This document shows, piece by piece, positions 27,172 through 36,358 of a stretch of DNA of 64,000 nt. The notes below the pieces were generated by a model that ran no database searches, was not told the DNA's origin, and saw nothing but the letters and a program-made list of their open reading frames with translations. The stretch is taken from assembly GCF_900007165.1 (NCBI RefSeq), contig NZ_CYGY02000038.1:48171-112170 (forward strand), written 5' to 3'. Position numbers and translations under genes: made by a program. The DNA is from Paraburkholderia piptadeniae (GTDB lineage: Bacteria; Pseudomonadota; Gammaproteobacteria; Burkholderiales; Burkholderiaceae). Every line of letters begins with the position of its first letter. Within the stretch, counting starts at the first letter, position 1.

Positions 27172-28263
27172 TCATGCGTCGGAGAGGTGCGCCTTGCTTG
27201 TGCCTTTTGATCGCCGCGCCGCGGGCTTCGCGGGCGCTTTCTGTGCGGCAAGAGCAAGCCCGCCCGGTACAGGCGGCGCGACGCACGACTGCCGGATCAC
27301 CAGCTCGGGTGCGAACACGAGATGCTTGGGCGCGGCGCTCGTCCCGTTGATGCGCTCCAGCAGCAGATTGAACGCGGCTTCGGCCATTGCGTCGACGGGT
27401 TGGCGAACGGTTGTCAGCGCGGGAGAGAATGCGGCGGCCCAGGGGAAGTCGTCGATTGCGGCAACCGACACGTCGCGCGGACAGGACAAGCCCGACTCGG
27501 AGATCGCGCGCATCACGCCGATCAGCATCTGGTTGTTGGTCGCGAAGATCGCCGATGGCCGATCGTGCAACGCGAGGAGGGCGTGCGCGCAGTCGAACGC
27601 ATCGTTTCCGTTGAACGCGCCGTGCCGCACGAACTCGGGCACCACGTCGAGACCGGCGCCGCGCAATGCCTCGACGAATCCGGCCAGGCGATCGCGGCCG
27701 GGCACGAGGTGCTGCTGTCCCGCGATGATCGCGACGCGCGTGTGGCCGAGGCTGATGATGTGCTGCATGATCATCCGCGATGCCGCGACGTTGTCGAGGA
27801 CGACCGAGTCGTAGTCGTCGGCGCGGATGATGTGATCGACCGTGACGATCGGCATGATGCCGACGTCATTGTGCAAGTCCTTGTATGAGGCGTCGGGCCC
27901 GGCTGCGCAAATGATCGTGCCCGTGGCGAGATGCGCGCGAAGCATCTTCAGATACGAGCGCTCCTGCTCGATATCGCGTTCGCTGTCGCAAAGCAGGACC
28001 GCGTAGCCCTGCTCGCGCGCGCGCTTTTGCACCGAATGCACGAGCTCCGTGAAAAACGGGTTCGTGACGTCGGGGACGACGAGCCCGATGATCCGGGTCG
28101 CGCCTTTCTTGAGGCTGCTCGCCACGGTATTGGGCGCGTAGCCGAGCGCGGCGACAGCCTTCTTCACGCGAGTGGTCAGCTCGGGACTGACATAGGACGA
28201 GCCCGACAGCACTGCTGAGACTGTCGCGAGACTGACCTGCGCAAGGCGCGCTACATCCTTCAT
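27172..28263 (-). CDS. LacI-family transcriptional repressor
   Basis: A 363-residue repressor with the N-terminal LacI helix-turn-helix (MKDVARLAQVSLATVSAVLS), a hinge helix region and a periplasmic-binding-protein-like effector domain (IIGLVVPDVTNPFFTELV). The C-terminus carries an extra Lys/Ala/Arg-rich tail. The start is placed at ATG 28263 where the family begins; a GTG 12 bases earlier is possible. It is divergent from the ribose-type ABC importer, with several GAAACGTTTC palindromes between. It probably represses both directions until a sugar binds. Confidence 0.88.
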   Translation of the reverse strand: MKDVARLAQVSLATVSAVLSGSSYVSPELTTRVKKAVAALGYAPNTVASSLKKGATRIIGLVVPDVTNPFFTELVHSVQKRAREQGYAVLLCDSERDIEQERSYLKMLRAHLATGTIICAAGPDASYKDLHNDVGIMPIVTVDHIIRADDYDSVVLDNVAASRMIMQHIISLGHTRVAIIAGQQHLVPGRDRLAGFVEALRGAGLDVVPEFVRHGAFNGNDAFDCAHALLALHDRPSAIFATNNQMLIGVMRAISESGLSCPRDVSVAAIDDFPWAAAFSPALTTVRQPVDAMAEAAFNLLLERINGTSAAPKHLVFAPELVIRQSCVAPPVPGGLALAAQKAPAKPAARRSKGTSKAHLSDA

Positions 28264-28471
28264 CGTTGATGCCACGTCGTTTTCCGATATCAGTGAATGC
28301 CCGCCATCGCGGGCTGCCGCACCTGACGCCGCCCGTCGTCGAACGGGGAAACGTCGCCACGCTGTTGCAACAGCTGTCGTCATGCGCGCGACGATCTTGC
28401 GCGAACGCTGCATGAACCGCAGCCCTTTTTATGGGGCGTCAACGAATCATATCTGCTTTCGAATCGCTCGG

Positions 28472-28495
28472 TAAAGCGTTTAGCGAAACGTTTCG
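28472..28495. promoter_or_regulatory. LacI-type operator pair, repressor-proximal
   Basis: TAAAGCGTTTA (28472-28482) and the perfect palindrome CGAAACGTTTCG (28484-28495) lie side by side. The second matches the classic LacI-family consensus with a central CG. They are on the lacI side of the intergenic region and could cover its promoter. Confidence 0.75.
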
Positions 28496-28539
28496 TTTTA
28501 TTGATGGATATGGTTAACCCGATCATGCCTAAGACCGTG

Positions 28540-28568
28540 TTGACATCGGCAAGAAGGCCATCTACATT
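28540..28568 (+). promoter_or_regulatory. sigma70 promoter of the ABC importer
   Basis: TTGACA (28540-28545), a 17-bp spacer and TACATT (28563-28568) form a good sigma70 promoter about 80 bp before the ABC ATPase start. LacI-type palindromes begin 6 bp downstream of the -10 box, where a bound repressor would block initiation. Confidence 0.7.
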
Positions 28569-28573
28569 CTCGC

Positions 28574-28608
28574 CGAAACGTTTCACTAAACGTTTCGCTG
28601 GAACGTTC
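28574..28608. promoter_or_regulatory. LacI-type operator cluster at the importer transcription start
   Basis: GAAACGTTTC (28575-28584), TAAACGTTTC (28587-28596) and GAACGTTC (28601-28608) are crowded into 35 bp just after the -10 box. The first is exactly 90 bp from the matching palindrome at 28484, a spacing compatible with repressor looping. Confidence 0.75.
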
Positions 28609-28649
28609 GGCGTCGAGACCTGCACGCCGCAAAAACTGGACGAGAAGAG

Positions 28650-30191
28650 ATGAGTGAGACAGAAACACGACAGGACAGCCGTCCTCGTCGCGCGCTGGTG
28701 TCGATCCGCAATCTGAGCAAGTCGTTTCCTGGCGTGCGGGCGCTCGACAATTGCCAGTTCGAGTTGCTGCCGGGCGAAGTGCACGCGTTGATGGGCGAGA
28801 ACGGCGCGGGCAAGTCGACGCTGATGAAGGTACTGTCGGGCGTTTATCAGAAGGACGAAGGGGAAATCCTGATCGACGGCCAACCCGTCGAGATTCCCGA
28901 TCCGCGCTCGGCGCAGGCGCTCGGCATCGGCATCGTTCATCAGGAGCTGAACCTGATGAACCACTTGAGCGCCGCGCAGAACATCTTCATCGGGCGCGAG
29001 CCGCGCCGCGGCATCTTCATCGACGAACGCGCGCTCAATCGCAAGGCCGCCGGGATTTTCGAGCGCATGCATCTGAAGCTCGACCCGCGTACGCCCGTCG
29101 CCCAGCTCACCGTCGCGAAGCAGCAAATGGTGGAAATCGCCAAGGCGCTGTCCTTCGATTCGCGCGTGCTGATCATGGACGAGCCGACGGCCGCGCTGAA
29201 CAACGTCGAGATCGACGACCTGTTCCGGATCATTCGACAGCTTCAGTCGAACGGAGTCGGCATCGTCTACATCTCGCACAAGATGGACGAGCTCAAGCAG
29301 ATCGCCGGCCGTATCACGATCATGCGCGATGGCCAGTACGTCGGCACCGTGCCGGCGGAGTCGACGCCGATGGAGACGATCATCAGCATGATGGTCGGCC
29401 GCCAGCTCGACACTTCGCCGCGGCGTCCCGTGCAGCGCGCGAACGGCGAGCTAGCGCTCGAAGTGAAGGGGCTGACGCGCGGCTCCGTGATCCGCGACGT
29501 CAGCTTTACGTTGCGCAAAGGCGAAGTGCTCGGCCTCGCGGGCCTGATGGGCGCGGGCCGCACGGAAGTCGCGCGCGCCGTCTTCGGCGCCGATCCCGTC
29601 GAGCGCGGCGAGATCCGCGTGCATGGCAAGAAGGTATCGATCAGGTCCACACAGGATGCCGTGCGGCAAGGCATCGGATATCTGTCGGAGGACCGCAAGC
29701 AGTTCGGGCTGGCGACGGGCATGGACGTGAAGACCAACGTCGCGCTTGCAAGCATGAGCCGGTTCGCGTCGCTCGGCATGTTTCTCGACGATTCCGCGAT
29801 TCAGCGCACCGCCGATCAATACGTCGGCCAGTTGCGCATCAAGACGCCGTCCGTGCACCAGCAGGTGCGCCTGCTGTCGGGCGGCAACCAGCAGAAGATC
29901 GTGATCGCGAAGTGGCTGCTGCGCGACTGCGACATTCTCTTTTTCGACGAACCGACGCGCGGCATCGACATCGGCGCGAAGACGGAGATCTACAAGCTGA
30001 TCGATGCGCTCGCGGCGGACGGCAAGGCCATCGTGATGATCTCGTCGGAGCTGCCCGAGATTCTTCGCATGAGTCACCGCGTGCTGATCATGTGCGAAGG
30101 CCGCATCACGGGCGAACTCGCGGCCGGCGAGGCCACGCAGGAAAAAATCATGCAGCTCGCGACGCAGCGCGAACCTGTCGTTACCGAATGA
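28650..30191 (+). CDS. sugar ABC transporter ATP-binding protein (RbsA/AraG type, two ATPase domains)
   Basis: A 513-residue double ATPase. The N-terminal domain has Walker A GENGAGKST (residues 49-57) and Walker B VLIMDEPTAAL. The C-terminal domain has the usual degenerate A site GLMGAGRTE, with signature LSGGNQQKIVIAKWL and Walker B ILFFDEPTRGID. It energises import of a monosaccharide through the permease encoded 10 bp downstream. It is first in the operon and preceded by the promoter and LacI operators described here. CUT2-family context and the catabolic genes suggest a pentose or deoxyhexose. Confidence 0.93.
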   Translation: MSETETRQDSRPRRALVSIRNLSKSFPGVRALDNCQFELLPGEVHALMGENGAGKSTLMKVLSGVYQKDEGEILIDGQPVEIPDPRSAQALGIGIVHQELNLMNHLSAAQNIFIGREPRRGIFIDERALNRKAAGIFERMHLKLDPRTPVAQLTVAKQQMVEIAKALSFDSRVLIMDEPTAALNNVEIDDLFRIIRQLQSNGVGIVYISHKMDELKQIAGRITIMRDGQYVGTVPAESTPMETIISMMVGRQLDTSPRRPVQRANGELALEVKGLTRGSVIRDVSFTLRKGEVLGLAGLMGAGRTEVARAVFGADPVERGEIRVHGKKVSIRSTQDAVRQGIGYLSEDRKQFGLATGMDVKTNVALASMSRFASLGMFLDDSAIQRTADQYVGQLRIKTPSVHQQVRLLSGGNQQKIVIAKWLLRDCDILFFDEPTRGIDIGAKTEIYKLIDALAADGKAIVMISSELPEILRMSHRVLIMCEGRITGELAAGEATQEKIMQLATQREPVVTE

Positions 30192-30201
30192 ATTCACGAG
30201 G

Positions 30202-31257
30202 ATGACCATGACCAACACACCTAACCCCGTCCCGTCGGCCGAGCAGGCTATGCCCCTTGCGCGCGAGCGCAACGCCTCGAATGTCGCCGCAAAGCTGTTT
30301 CATTCAGGTGCGCGCCAGAAGCTCCTCGCGTTCGCGAGCCTCGTTGTGCTCATCATCTTCTTCGGCGTTGCGTCGCCGCAGTTCCTGCAAGTCGACAACC
30401 TCGTCAGCATCCTGCAGGCCACCGCTGTCAACGGCGTGCTCGCCATTGCGTCGACATTCGTCATCATCACGGGCGGCATCGATCTGTCGGTCGGCACGTT
30501 GATGGCGTTCTGCTCGGTCATGACAGGCGTCGTGCTGACCAACTGGGGCATGCCGCTCTATGTCGGGATTCTGGCTGCGATCTGCTTCGGCGCGTTGAGC
30601 GGAGCCGTGTCGGGCGTTCTGGTCGCAAAGCTGCGCATCCCGCCGTTCATCGCCACGCTCGGCATGATGATGCTGATGAAAGGCCTCGCGCTCGTCATCT
30701 CGGGAACGCGGCCCATCTACTTCAACGACACGCCGGGATTCACGAGCATTTCGCAGGATTCGCTGATCGGCAATTTCATTCCCGCGCTGCCGATTCCGAA
30801 CTCGGTGCTGATCCTTTTCGGTCTCGCGATCTTCGCCGCCGTCGCGCTCAACAAGACGCTCTTCGGGCGCTATACGTTCGCGCTGGGCAGCAATGAAGAG
30901 GCCGTGCGGCTTTCGGGCGTCAACGTCGACGGATGGAAGGTCGCCGTCTATACGATGGGCGGCGCGATCTGCGGCATTGCCGCGCTCGTGATGTCGTCGC
31001 GTCTCAATTCGGCTCAACCCGCTCTCGGCCAGGGGTACGAGCTCGATGCGATCGCGGCTGTCGTGATTGGCGGCACGTCGCTGTCGGGCGGCGTGGGGAC
31101 GATCACGGGCACGATGATCGGCGCGTTCATCATGAGCGTGCTCGTCAACGGCCTGCGCGTGATGTCGGTCGATCAGGAGTGGCAGATCGTCGTGACGGGC
31201 GTGATCATCATCTCCGCCGTGTATCTCGACATGTTGCGCCGGAAGAAGCAGCGGTAA
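30202..31257 (+). CDS. sugar ABC transporter permease (RbsC type)
   Basis: A 351-residue inner-membrane permease of the BPD_transp_2 family with about ten hydrophobic helices. The FVIITGGIDLSVGTLMAF segment and the AVVIGGTSLSGGVGTITGT cytoplasmic loop are typical of CUT2 permeases. A Shine-Dalgarno CGAGGA serves either ATG 30202 or ATG 30208. It partners with the upstream double ATPase and the periplasmic binding protein 175 bp downstream. The downstream gap has a short direct repeat (AGCAGTGGCAAGA twice). Confidence 0.93.
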   Translation: MTMTNTPNPVPSAEQAMPLARERNASNVAAKLFHSGARQKLLAFASLVVLIIFFGVASPQFLQVDNLVSILQATAVNGVLAIASTFVIITGGIDLSVGTLMAFCSVMTGVVLTNWGMPLYVGILAAICFGALSGAVSGVLVAKLRIPPFIATLGMMMLMKGLALVISGTRPIYFNDTPGFTSISQDSLIGNFIPALPIPNSVLILFGLAIFAAVALNKTLFGRYTFALGSNEEAVRLSGVNVDGWKVAVYTMGGAICGIAALVMSSRLNSAQPALGQGYELDAIAAVVIGGTSLSGGVGTITGTMIGAFIMSVLVNGLRVMSVDQEWQIVVTGVIIISAVYLDMLRRKKQR

Positions 31258-31432
31258 CAGCAGTGGCAAGAGCAGCAGTGGCAAGAACGTGAGGCCGGCC
31301 CGCTGCGCGATGCGCTGGCGGGCGAGCCGCGAGTCAAGCCGGGCGCAACGTATCGCCTACGTCGCGTTCGCACCGGGTGACGGCGCGCGCATCGTCGCGT
31401 GCCGTACTTTCAACCATAGAGGAGACTTGTAG

Positions 31433-32380
31433 ATGATCAAACCGAAACTGATCGGCGCGGCGCTCGGACTGAGCCTGGCGTTGGGATTTTCCACGGGCGC
31501 ATGGGCCGACGTTCCGTATGTCGCGCTGGTGTCGAAGGGATTTCAGCACCAGTACTGGCAAGCCGTGAAGAAAGGCGCGGAGAAAGCGGGACAGGACTTT
31601 CACGTGAAGGTGACGTTCGAGGGCCCCGAGACGGAGGCGATGGTCGACAAGCAGATCGACATCCTGTCGGCCACGCTCGCGCGCAAGCCGGCCGCGATCG
31701 GTCTCGCCGCGCTCGACAGCCAGGCCGCGACGCCGCTGCTGAAAAAAGCGCAGGCGGCGAAGATTCCCGTGATCGGATTCGATTCGGGTGTCGACAGCGA
31801 CATTCCGCTTTCGACGGCAGCAACCGACAACAAGGCGGCAGCGGCCGTCGCGGCGGACAAGATGGCCGCGCTGATCGGCAACGAGGGCGAAGTCGCCGTC
31901 GTGGCTCACGACCAGACGAGTCGAACGGGCATTGACCGTCGCGATGGCTTCGTCGAGCGCATCAAGGCGAAGTATCCGAAGATCAAGGTCGTCACGGTCC
32001 AGTACGGCGGCGGTGATCAGCTGAAATCGACGGACATCACGAAGTCGATCATCACCGCGCATCCGCATCTGAAGGGCATCTTCGGCACGAACGAAGGATC
32101 GGCGATCGGCGTCGTCAACGGTGCCCGCGAAATGAAGGTGAACGGCAAGATCGTGCTGGTCGGCTTCGATTCGGGCGAGAAGCAACTCGACGCGATCCGC
32201 AGCGGCGACGAGGCGGGGGCCGTCACGCAGAATCCGATCGGCATCGGCTACGACACGGTCCAGGCGGCAGTCGAGGCGCTTCAGGGCAAGAAGCTGCCCA
32301 AGCGCATCGACACGGGCTTCTACTGGTACGACAAGAGCAACATCGACGATCCGAAGATCGCGGCTGTTCTCTACAAGTGA
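31433..32380 (+). CDS. periplasmic sugar-binding protein of the ABC importer
   Basis: A 315-residue type 1 periplasmic binding protein. The signal peptide MIKPKLIGAALGLSLALGFS is followed by a cleavage site after AWA. Mature regions GFQHQYWQAVKKGAEKAG and IPVIGFDSGVDSDIP match the ribose/xylose-binding group. A strong Shine-Dalgarno (GAGGAGAC) precedes ATG. It captures the sugar for the ATPase and permease encoded upstream. Ligand identity is unknown; D-arabinose, L-fucose or a relative would fit the neighbouring enzymes. Confidence 0.92.
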   Translation: MIKPKLIGAALGLSLALGFSTGAWADVPYVALVSKGFQHQYWQAVKKGAEKAGQDFHVKVTFEGPETEAMVDKQIDILSATLARKPAAIGLAALDSQAATPLLKKAQAAKIPVIGFDSGVDSDIPLSTAATDNKAAAAVAADKMAALIGNEGEVAVVAHDQTSRTGIDRRDGFVERIKAKYPKIKVVTVQYGGGDQLKSTDITKSIITAHPHLKGIFGTNEGSAIGVVNGAREMKVNGKIVLVGFDSGEKQLDAIRSGDEAGAVTQNPIGIGYDTVQAAVEALQGKKLPKRIDTGFYWYDKSNIDDPKIAAVLYK

Positions 32381-32390
32381 TGTGCAGTTA

Positions 32391-32432
32391 GCTCGCGGCG
32401 GCCGGTAGCGATGCATGCTGGGCGCCGCGAGC
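32391..32432. terminator. hairpin after the ABC operon
   Basis: A perfect GC-rich stem GCTCGCGGCG / CGCCGCGAGC with a 22-base loop begins 10 bp after the binding-protein stop and lies between convergent genes. No T-run follows, so it is a candidate terminator only. Confidence 0.5.
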
Positions 32433-32489
32433 CCTGCAATTCTCCGGGCGTGCGAGAAGCGCTGCCCGTCGATGCAGTCTCTCGCGCGC

Positions 32490-33782
32490 CTAGTGCGCGG
32501 GCGATGCGCGCGCACGTCCGCGATGCACGCCGTCGATACCCGGCGGCATGCGCCGCTCCATGTGGCGCTGACCGTTCCCATGACTGCCGCGCCGGTCTCG
32601 CGCACCGCCGGCGGCCGCGACGGGATCGGCTGGCGTGTCCGCCGCCGTGCTCGATGCGACCGGCTCGTCGTGGGCAGGCGGCTGAGGCACGGGAGGCAAC
32701 GCGCTGCTGCGCTCCAGTTCGGCCGTCACTTCAGCGCGCGCATGCGGCAGGTACTGCGGATAGTGATTCAGGATGAAGCAGAGCAGTCCTTCGCGTACAC
32801 GGCAGCGCAAGTCCCAGTTGAGTCCTGAATCCATCGAGCTGACCAGCACGCGCAATTGCAACGCGCGCTCGGTCGCATCCGTCGCTTGCAGCACCTGAAC
32901 GCTGCCGTCCCATTCGGGTGCGTCCTTCAGCAGCCGTCCCAGTTCTTCGCGCAGCGGCGCGAGCGGCATGTGGTAATCGACGTATAGCACCACCGTGCCG
33001 ATGATCTGCGAGCTGCTGCGGGTCCAGTTGGTGAACGGATGCTCGATGAACCACTGGAGCGGCACGACCAGCCGCCGCATGTCCCACAGACGCACCGACA
33101 CGTACGTGCCCGTGATTTCCTCGATGCGACCCCACTCGTTCTCGATCACAACGACATCGTCGTGCCGGATCGGCTGCGAGAGCGCGATCTGCAGTCCCGC
33201 GATCAGATTGCCGAGCACCGGCCGTGCCGCGATACCGGCGATCAGTCCCGCGACGCCCGCCGACGCAAGCAGGCTCGCGCCGATCTGTCGCACGGCGGGG
33301 AACATCATCAGCGCGCCGCCGACGCCGACGATCACGATCACCACCATCACCGAGCGCGCGAGCACGCGCGCCTGTGTGTGGATGCGGCGTGCCTGCAGAT
33401 TGTCGGCCGTGTCGAGGGGATGCGCCTCGATGATCGCCTCGCCGATCGACGCGGCGAGGCGCATGGCCAGCCATGTAACGGTTGCGATCAGCGCGAACGC
33501 CGCGACATCGCGCAACGGGACGATGTAGCGCAGCGCGTCGGGCGCTTCCCAGAACACGAATTCGAGCGCCAGCACCATCAGCAGCACGCGCGTCGGCACG
33601 TCGATATGCGCGAGCACGATGGTTGCGAGCGGATAGGGTCGCGCAATGCGCGTCACGATACGCGCGCCGACACGTTGAACCGCGAGCGCAATGGCCATCG
33701 CGATGATCGACACGACGGCGCCGCCAGGCCAGGAGTGCATCGGCGCATCCACGACGCGCTCGATGTCGTCAAAGGAAATCAT
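32490..33782 (-). CDS. MscS-family mechanosensitive ion channel
   Basis: A 430-residue inner-membrane protein. Four hydrophobic helices precede the pore-lining TM3 of the MscS type (IGASLLASAGVAGLIAGIAA), followed by the beta domain motif PIRHDDVVVIENEWGRIEEI. The C-terminal 80 residues are Pro/Ala/Arg-rich and probably disordered, longer than in E. coli MscS. It releases solutes on hypo-osmotic shock. ATG 33782 is chosen because the further upstream frame has no helix. It is transcribed toward the ABC operon and is not obviously linked to it. Confidence 0.9.
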   Translation of the reverse strand: MISFDDIERVVDAPMHSWPGGAVVSIIAMAIALAVQRVGARIVTRIARPYPLATIVLAHIDVPTRVLLMVLALEFVFWEAPDALRYIVPLRDVAAFALIATVTWLAMRLAASIGEAIIEAHPLDTADNLQARRIHTQARVLARSVMVVIVIVGVGGALMMFPAVRQIGASLLASAGVAGLIAGIAARPVLGNLIAGLQIALSQPIRHDDVVVIENEWGRIEEITGTYVSVRLWDMRRLVVPLQWFIEHPFTNWTRSSSQIIGTVVLYVDYHMPLAPLREELGRLLKDAPEWDGSVQVLQATDATERALQLRVLVSSMDSGLNWDLRCRVREGLLCFILNHYPQYLPHARAEVTAELERSSALPPVPQPPAHDEPVASSTAADTPADPVAAAGGARDRRGSHGNGQRHMERRMPPGIDGVHRGRARASPAH

Positions 33783-34060
33783 CAATGCAATGTCCTCGTG
33801 TCTTCTCTTCGTAGCGGGAGAACGGGAGACAGTTCCCGACAGCGATGTCGATCCCTGCACGACGCAATAGCGTGCGATGCGGACTACATGAGAATGGCGC
33901 ACAACGCTGCCGGCAAGTCTCGAACAACTCGTCGCTCTTCAGCGTCATCCCGGTTCGCACAAACTGTGCCGCATCTTGCGACTCAGGCGTTCTCACACGC
34001 TATATGTGGCGGCAACGATAAAACGATTTGCGGAACAGGAAGCGTGGCCCGATCTGAAGC

Positions 34061-34990
34061 TCAACGCGCGGGGACGTGTGATTCGCGCGGTGGCTCGCGC
34101 ATCTCGTTCATCAGCCGGATCACTTCGCCGCGCACCCAGCGGTTCGCCTGATCCTGCTCGCCACTGCGATGCCAGTACAGGTGCCATTCGAGCTTCGCAA
34201 GCGGAAACGGCAGTTCGAGAATGCGTGCGTCGTAGCGCTGCACCAGTTGCACGGGCGCGGTGAGCGCGAGATCGGTGCGCAGCGCGATCAGCGGCGCGAC
34301 CATGTAGTGCTGCACGCGCATTTGCAACTGCCGGCGCTTGCCGAGCTTGTGCAGCTCGGCATCGACGAGCCCGCTGCCCTGGCGGCGGCTCGATACCTGG
34401 ATGTGGCCGAGCCCGAGGTAGTCGTCCATCGTCAGCGTGTCGCCCGTAAACGGATGATCGTGGCGCAGCATGCACGCGTAGCGGTCGCTGCCGAGCGGCG
34501 TCTGATGCAGTTGCGGATCGTCGATGAGCGGCACGTCGATCGCGAAATCGATCTTGCCTGCCGCGAGCGCGGCGGCCACTTCGCTGCGCGGCGTGAAATA
34601 GCTTTCGATGCACATGCCCGGCGCCTGTTGCTGCAAGACTTCGCCGAGCGCGGGCAGCAGGATCGCTTCCATCAGATCGGGCATGCTCAGGCGAAACGTG
34701 CGCTCCGATGCGGCGGGCACGAACACGTCGCCTTCCGTCGCGCTCGTCTCCAGCAATTGAAGCGCTTCGCGCACGCGGCCGATGATGTTTTCGGACAACG
34801 GCGTCGGCACCATGCCCGACGGCGTGCTGACGAAGAGGGGATCGTCGAACGCCTTGCGCATTCGCGCGAGCGCATTGCTGACGGCGGGCTGAGTGATGAA
34901 CAGCATCTCCGCCGCGCGCGTCAGGTTGCGCTTGTCGTAGATCGCTTCGAATACGACGAACAGGTTCAGATCGAGCTTCGGTGGACGCAT
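34061..34990 (-). CDS. LysR-type transcriptional regulator
   Basis: A 309-residue LysR protein of the NodD/NahR-like subgroup: KLDLNLFVVFEAIYDKRNLT, with helix-turn-helix AEMLFITQPAVSNALARMR. It lies 74 bp downstream of the acyl-CoA dehydrogenase gene on the same strand. It may be the last gene of that catabolic set and its regulator. The effector is unknown. Confidence 0.9.
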   Translation of the reverse strand: MRPPKLDLNLFVVFEAIYDKRNLTRAAEMLFITQPAVSNALARMRKAFDDPLFVSTPSGMVPTPLSENIIGRVREALQLLETSATEGDVFVPAASERTFRLSMPDLMEAILLPALGEVLQQQAPGMCIESYFTPRSEVAAALAAGKIDFAIDVPLIDDPQLHQTPLGSDRYACMLRHDHPFTGDTLTMDDYLGLGHIQVSSRRQGSGLVDAELHKLGKRRQLQMRVQHYMVAPLIALRTDLALTAPVQLVQRYDARILELPFPLAKLEWHLYWHRSGEQDQANRWVRGEVIRLMNEMREPPRESHVPAR

Positions 34991-35064
34991 CGCACAGTCT
35001 CCTTTCGCCCGACATCATAAGCGACGGGGCCGAGGCGATGCGTCCTCGCGCAGTGCTGCAACGA

Positions 35065-36315
35065 TCAATCGCGCGGCGGCACGTTCAGATACGCAGCGCA
35101 CGCGCCCAAGGTCTCCTTGCTCGCCTTGATCTCCATGCGCGCGATCGCCTGCAGATGCACTTCGTCGGGACCGTCCGCGTAACGCAGCGCGCGGCCCCAG
35201 GTCCAGTGATCGGCGAGCGGCGTATCGGGGCTCACGCCCATCGCGCCGAACACCTGCATCGCGCGGTCGCAAACAGTTGTATGCAGCTGCGGAATCAGCG
35301 CCTTGATCATCGAGATCTCCTTGCGCGCCGCCTTCGCACCTACTTCGTCGATGAGCCACGCGGTCTTCAGCACGAGCAGCCGCGCCTGGTCGATTTCGAT
35401 GCGCGACTTCGCGATCCACTCGCCGACCGTGCCGTGCTGATGCAGATACTTGCCGAACGTCTTGCGTTCCTGCGCGCGCTCGATCATCAGTTCGAGCGCG
35501 AGTTCCGCCGCGCCGATCGAGCGCATGCAGTGATGAATGCGCCCCGGCCCGAGCCGCGCCTGCGCGAGCGCGAAGCCGCCGCCTTCTTCGCCGAGCAGAT
35601 TCGATGCGGGGACGCGCACGTTCGTGAACGTGACCTCGCAATGTCCTTCCGGCGAGATATGGTTCAGCACGGGGATGTTGCGCACGACCTTCAGGCCCGG
35701 CGTGTCGGCGGGCACGAGAATCATGCTTTGCTGCCGATGGCTCTCCGCATCCGGATCGGTCTTACCCATCACGATGAAGATCTTGCAGTTCGGGTGAGCG
35801 GCGTTCGTGATGAACCACTTGCGTCCGTTGATCACGTAGTCGTCGCCGTCGCGGCGGATCGATGTCGTGATGTTCGTCGCGTCCGACGAAGGCACGTCCG
35901 GCTCCGTCATCGCGAACGCCGAGCGGATCGTGCCTTCGAGCAACGGCACGAGCCACTGCTCGCGTTGCGCGGGCGTCGCGAACATATGCAGCAACTCCAT
36001 GTTGCCGGTGTCGGGCGCATTGCAGTTGAAGACCTCGGATGCCCACGAAATGCGCCCCATGATCTCCGCAAGCGGCGCGTATTCGAGGTTCGTCAGGCGC
36101 GTGCCGGGCTCGTCGTCCTTCAGATGCGGCAGGAACAGATTCCACAGGCCTTCGGCTTTCGCCCTTGCCTTCAGCTCTTCGATGAACGAGACGGGATAGC
36201 GGCCCGCGTGCACCTCGTCGAGCCATTGACGCTGGCGCGGCACGATGTGCTCGTCCATGAAAGCGCGCACGCGGCGGCGCAAGTCTTCAACCTTGGGGCT
36301 GTAGCCGAAATTCAT
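35065..36315 (-). CDS. acyl-CoA dehydrogenase (ACAD10/11-like group)
   Basis: A 416-residue flavoprotein with the family order of alpha, beta and alpha domains: FAMTEPDVPSSDATNI for FAD/substrate contacts, WFITNAAHPNCKI, and the C-terminal QVFGAMGVSPDTPLADHW. The PSSDATNI variant and the neighbouring phosphotransferase gene are typical of the ACAD10/11 and LvaC group. These act on 4-hydroxyacyl-CoA through a phosphorylated intermediate. The usual catalytic glutamate position is not certain by eye. Its ATG follows three Shine-Dalgarno-like repeats. Confidence 0.88.
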   Translation of the reverse strand: MNFGYSPKVEDLRRRVRAFMDEHIVPRQRQWLDEVHAGRYPVSFIEELKARAKAEGLWNLFLPHLKDDEPGTRLTNLEYAPLAEIMGRISWASEVFNCNAPDTGNMELLHMFATPAQREQWLVPLLEGTIRSAFAMTEPDVPSSDATNITTSIRRDGDDYVINGRKWFITNAAHPNCKIFIVMGKTDPDAESHRQQSMILVPADTPGLKVVRNIPVLNHISPEGHCEVTFTNVRVPASNLLGEEGGGFALAQARLGPGRIHHCMRSIGAAELALELMIERAQERKTFGKYLHQHGTVGEWIAKSRIEIDQARLLVLKTAWLIDEVGAKAARKEISMIKALIPQLHTTVCDRAMQVFGAMGVSPDTPLADHWTWGRALRYADGPDEVHLQAIARMEIKASKETLGACAAYLNVPPRD

Positions 36316-36354
36316 GATGTGTGTCCTTTGAGTGTCCTTTGCGTGTCCCTTGCA
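36316..36354 (-). repeat. three tandem Shine-Dalgarno-like units before the acyl-CoA dehydrogenase
   Basis: On the minus strand, AAGGGACACGC, AAAGGACACTC and AAAGGACACAC follow one another at an 11-base period just before the ATG at 36315. Each contains an AGGGA or AGGA core. Only the last is at a normal distance for ribosome binding. Confidence 0.7.
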
Positions 36355-36358
36355 TGGG

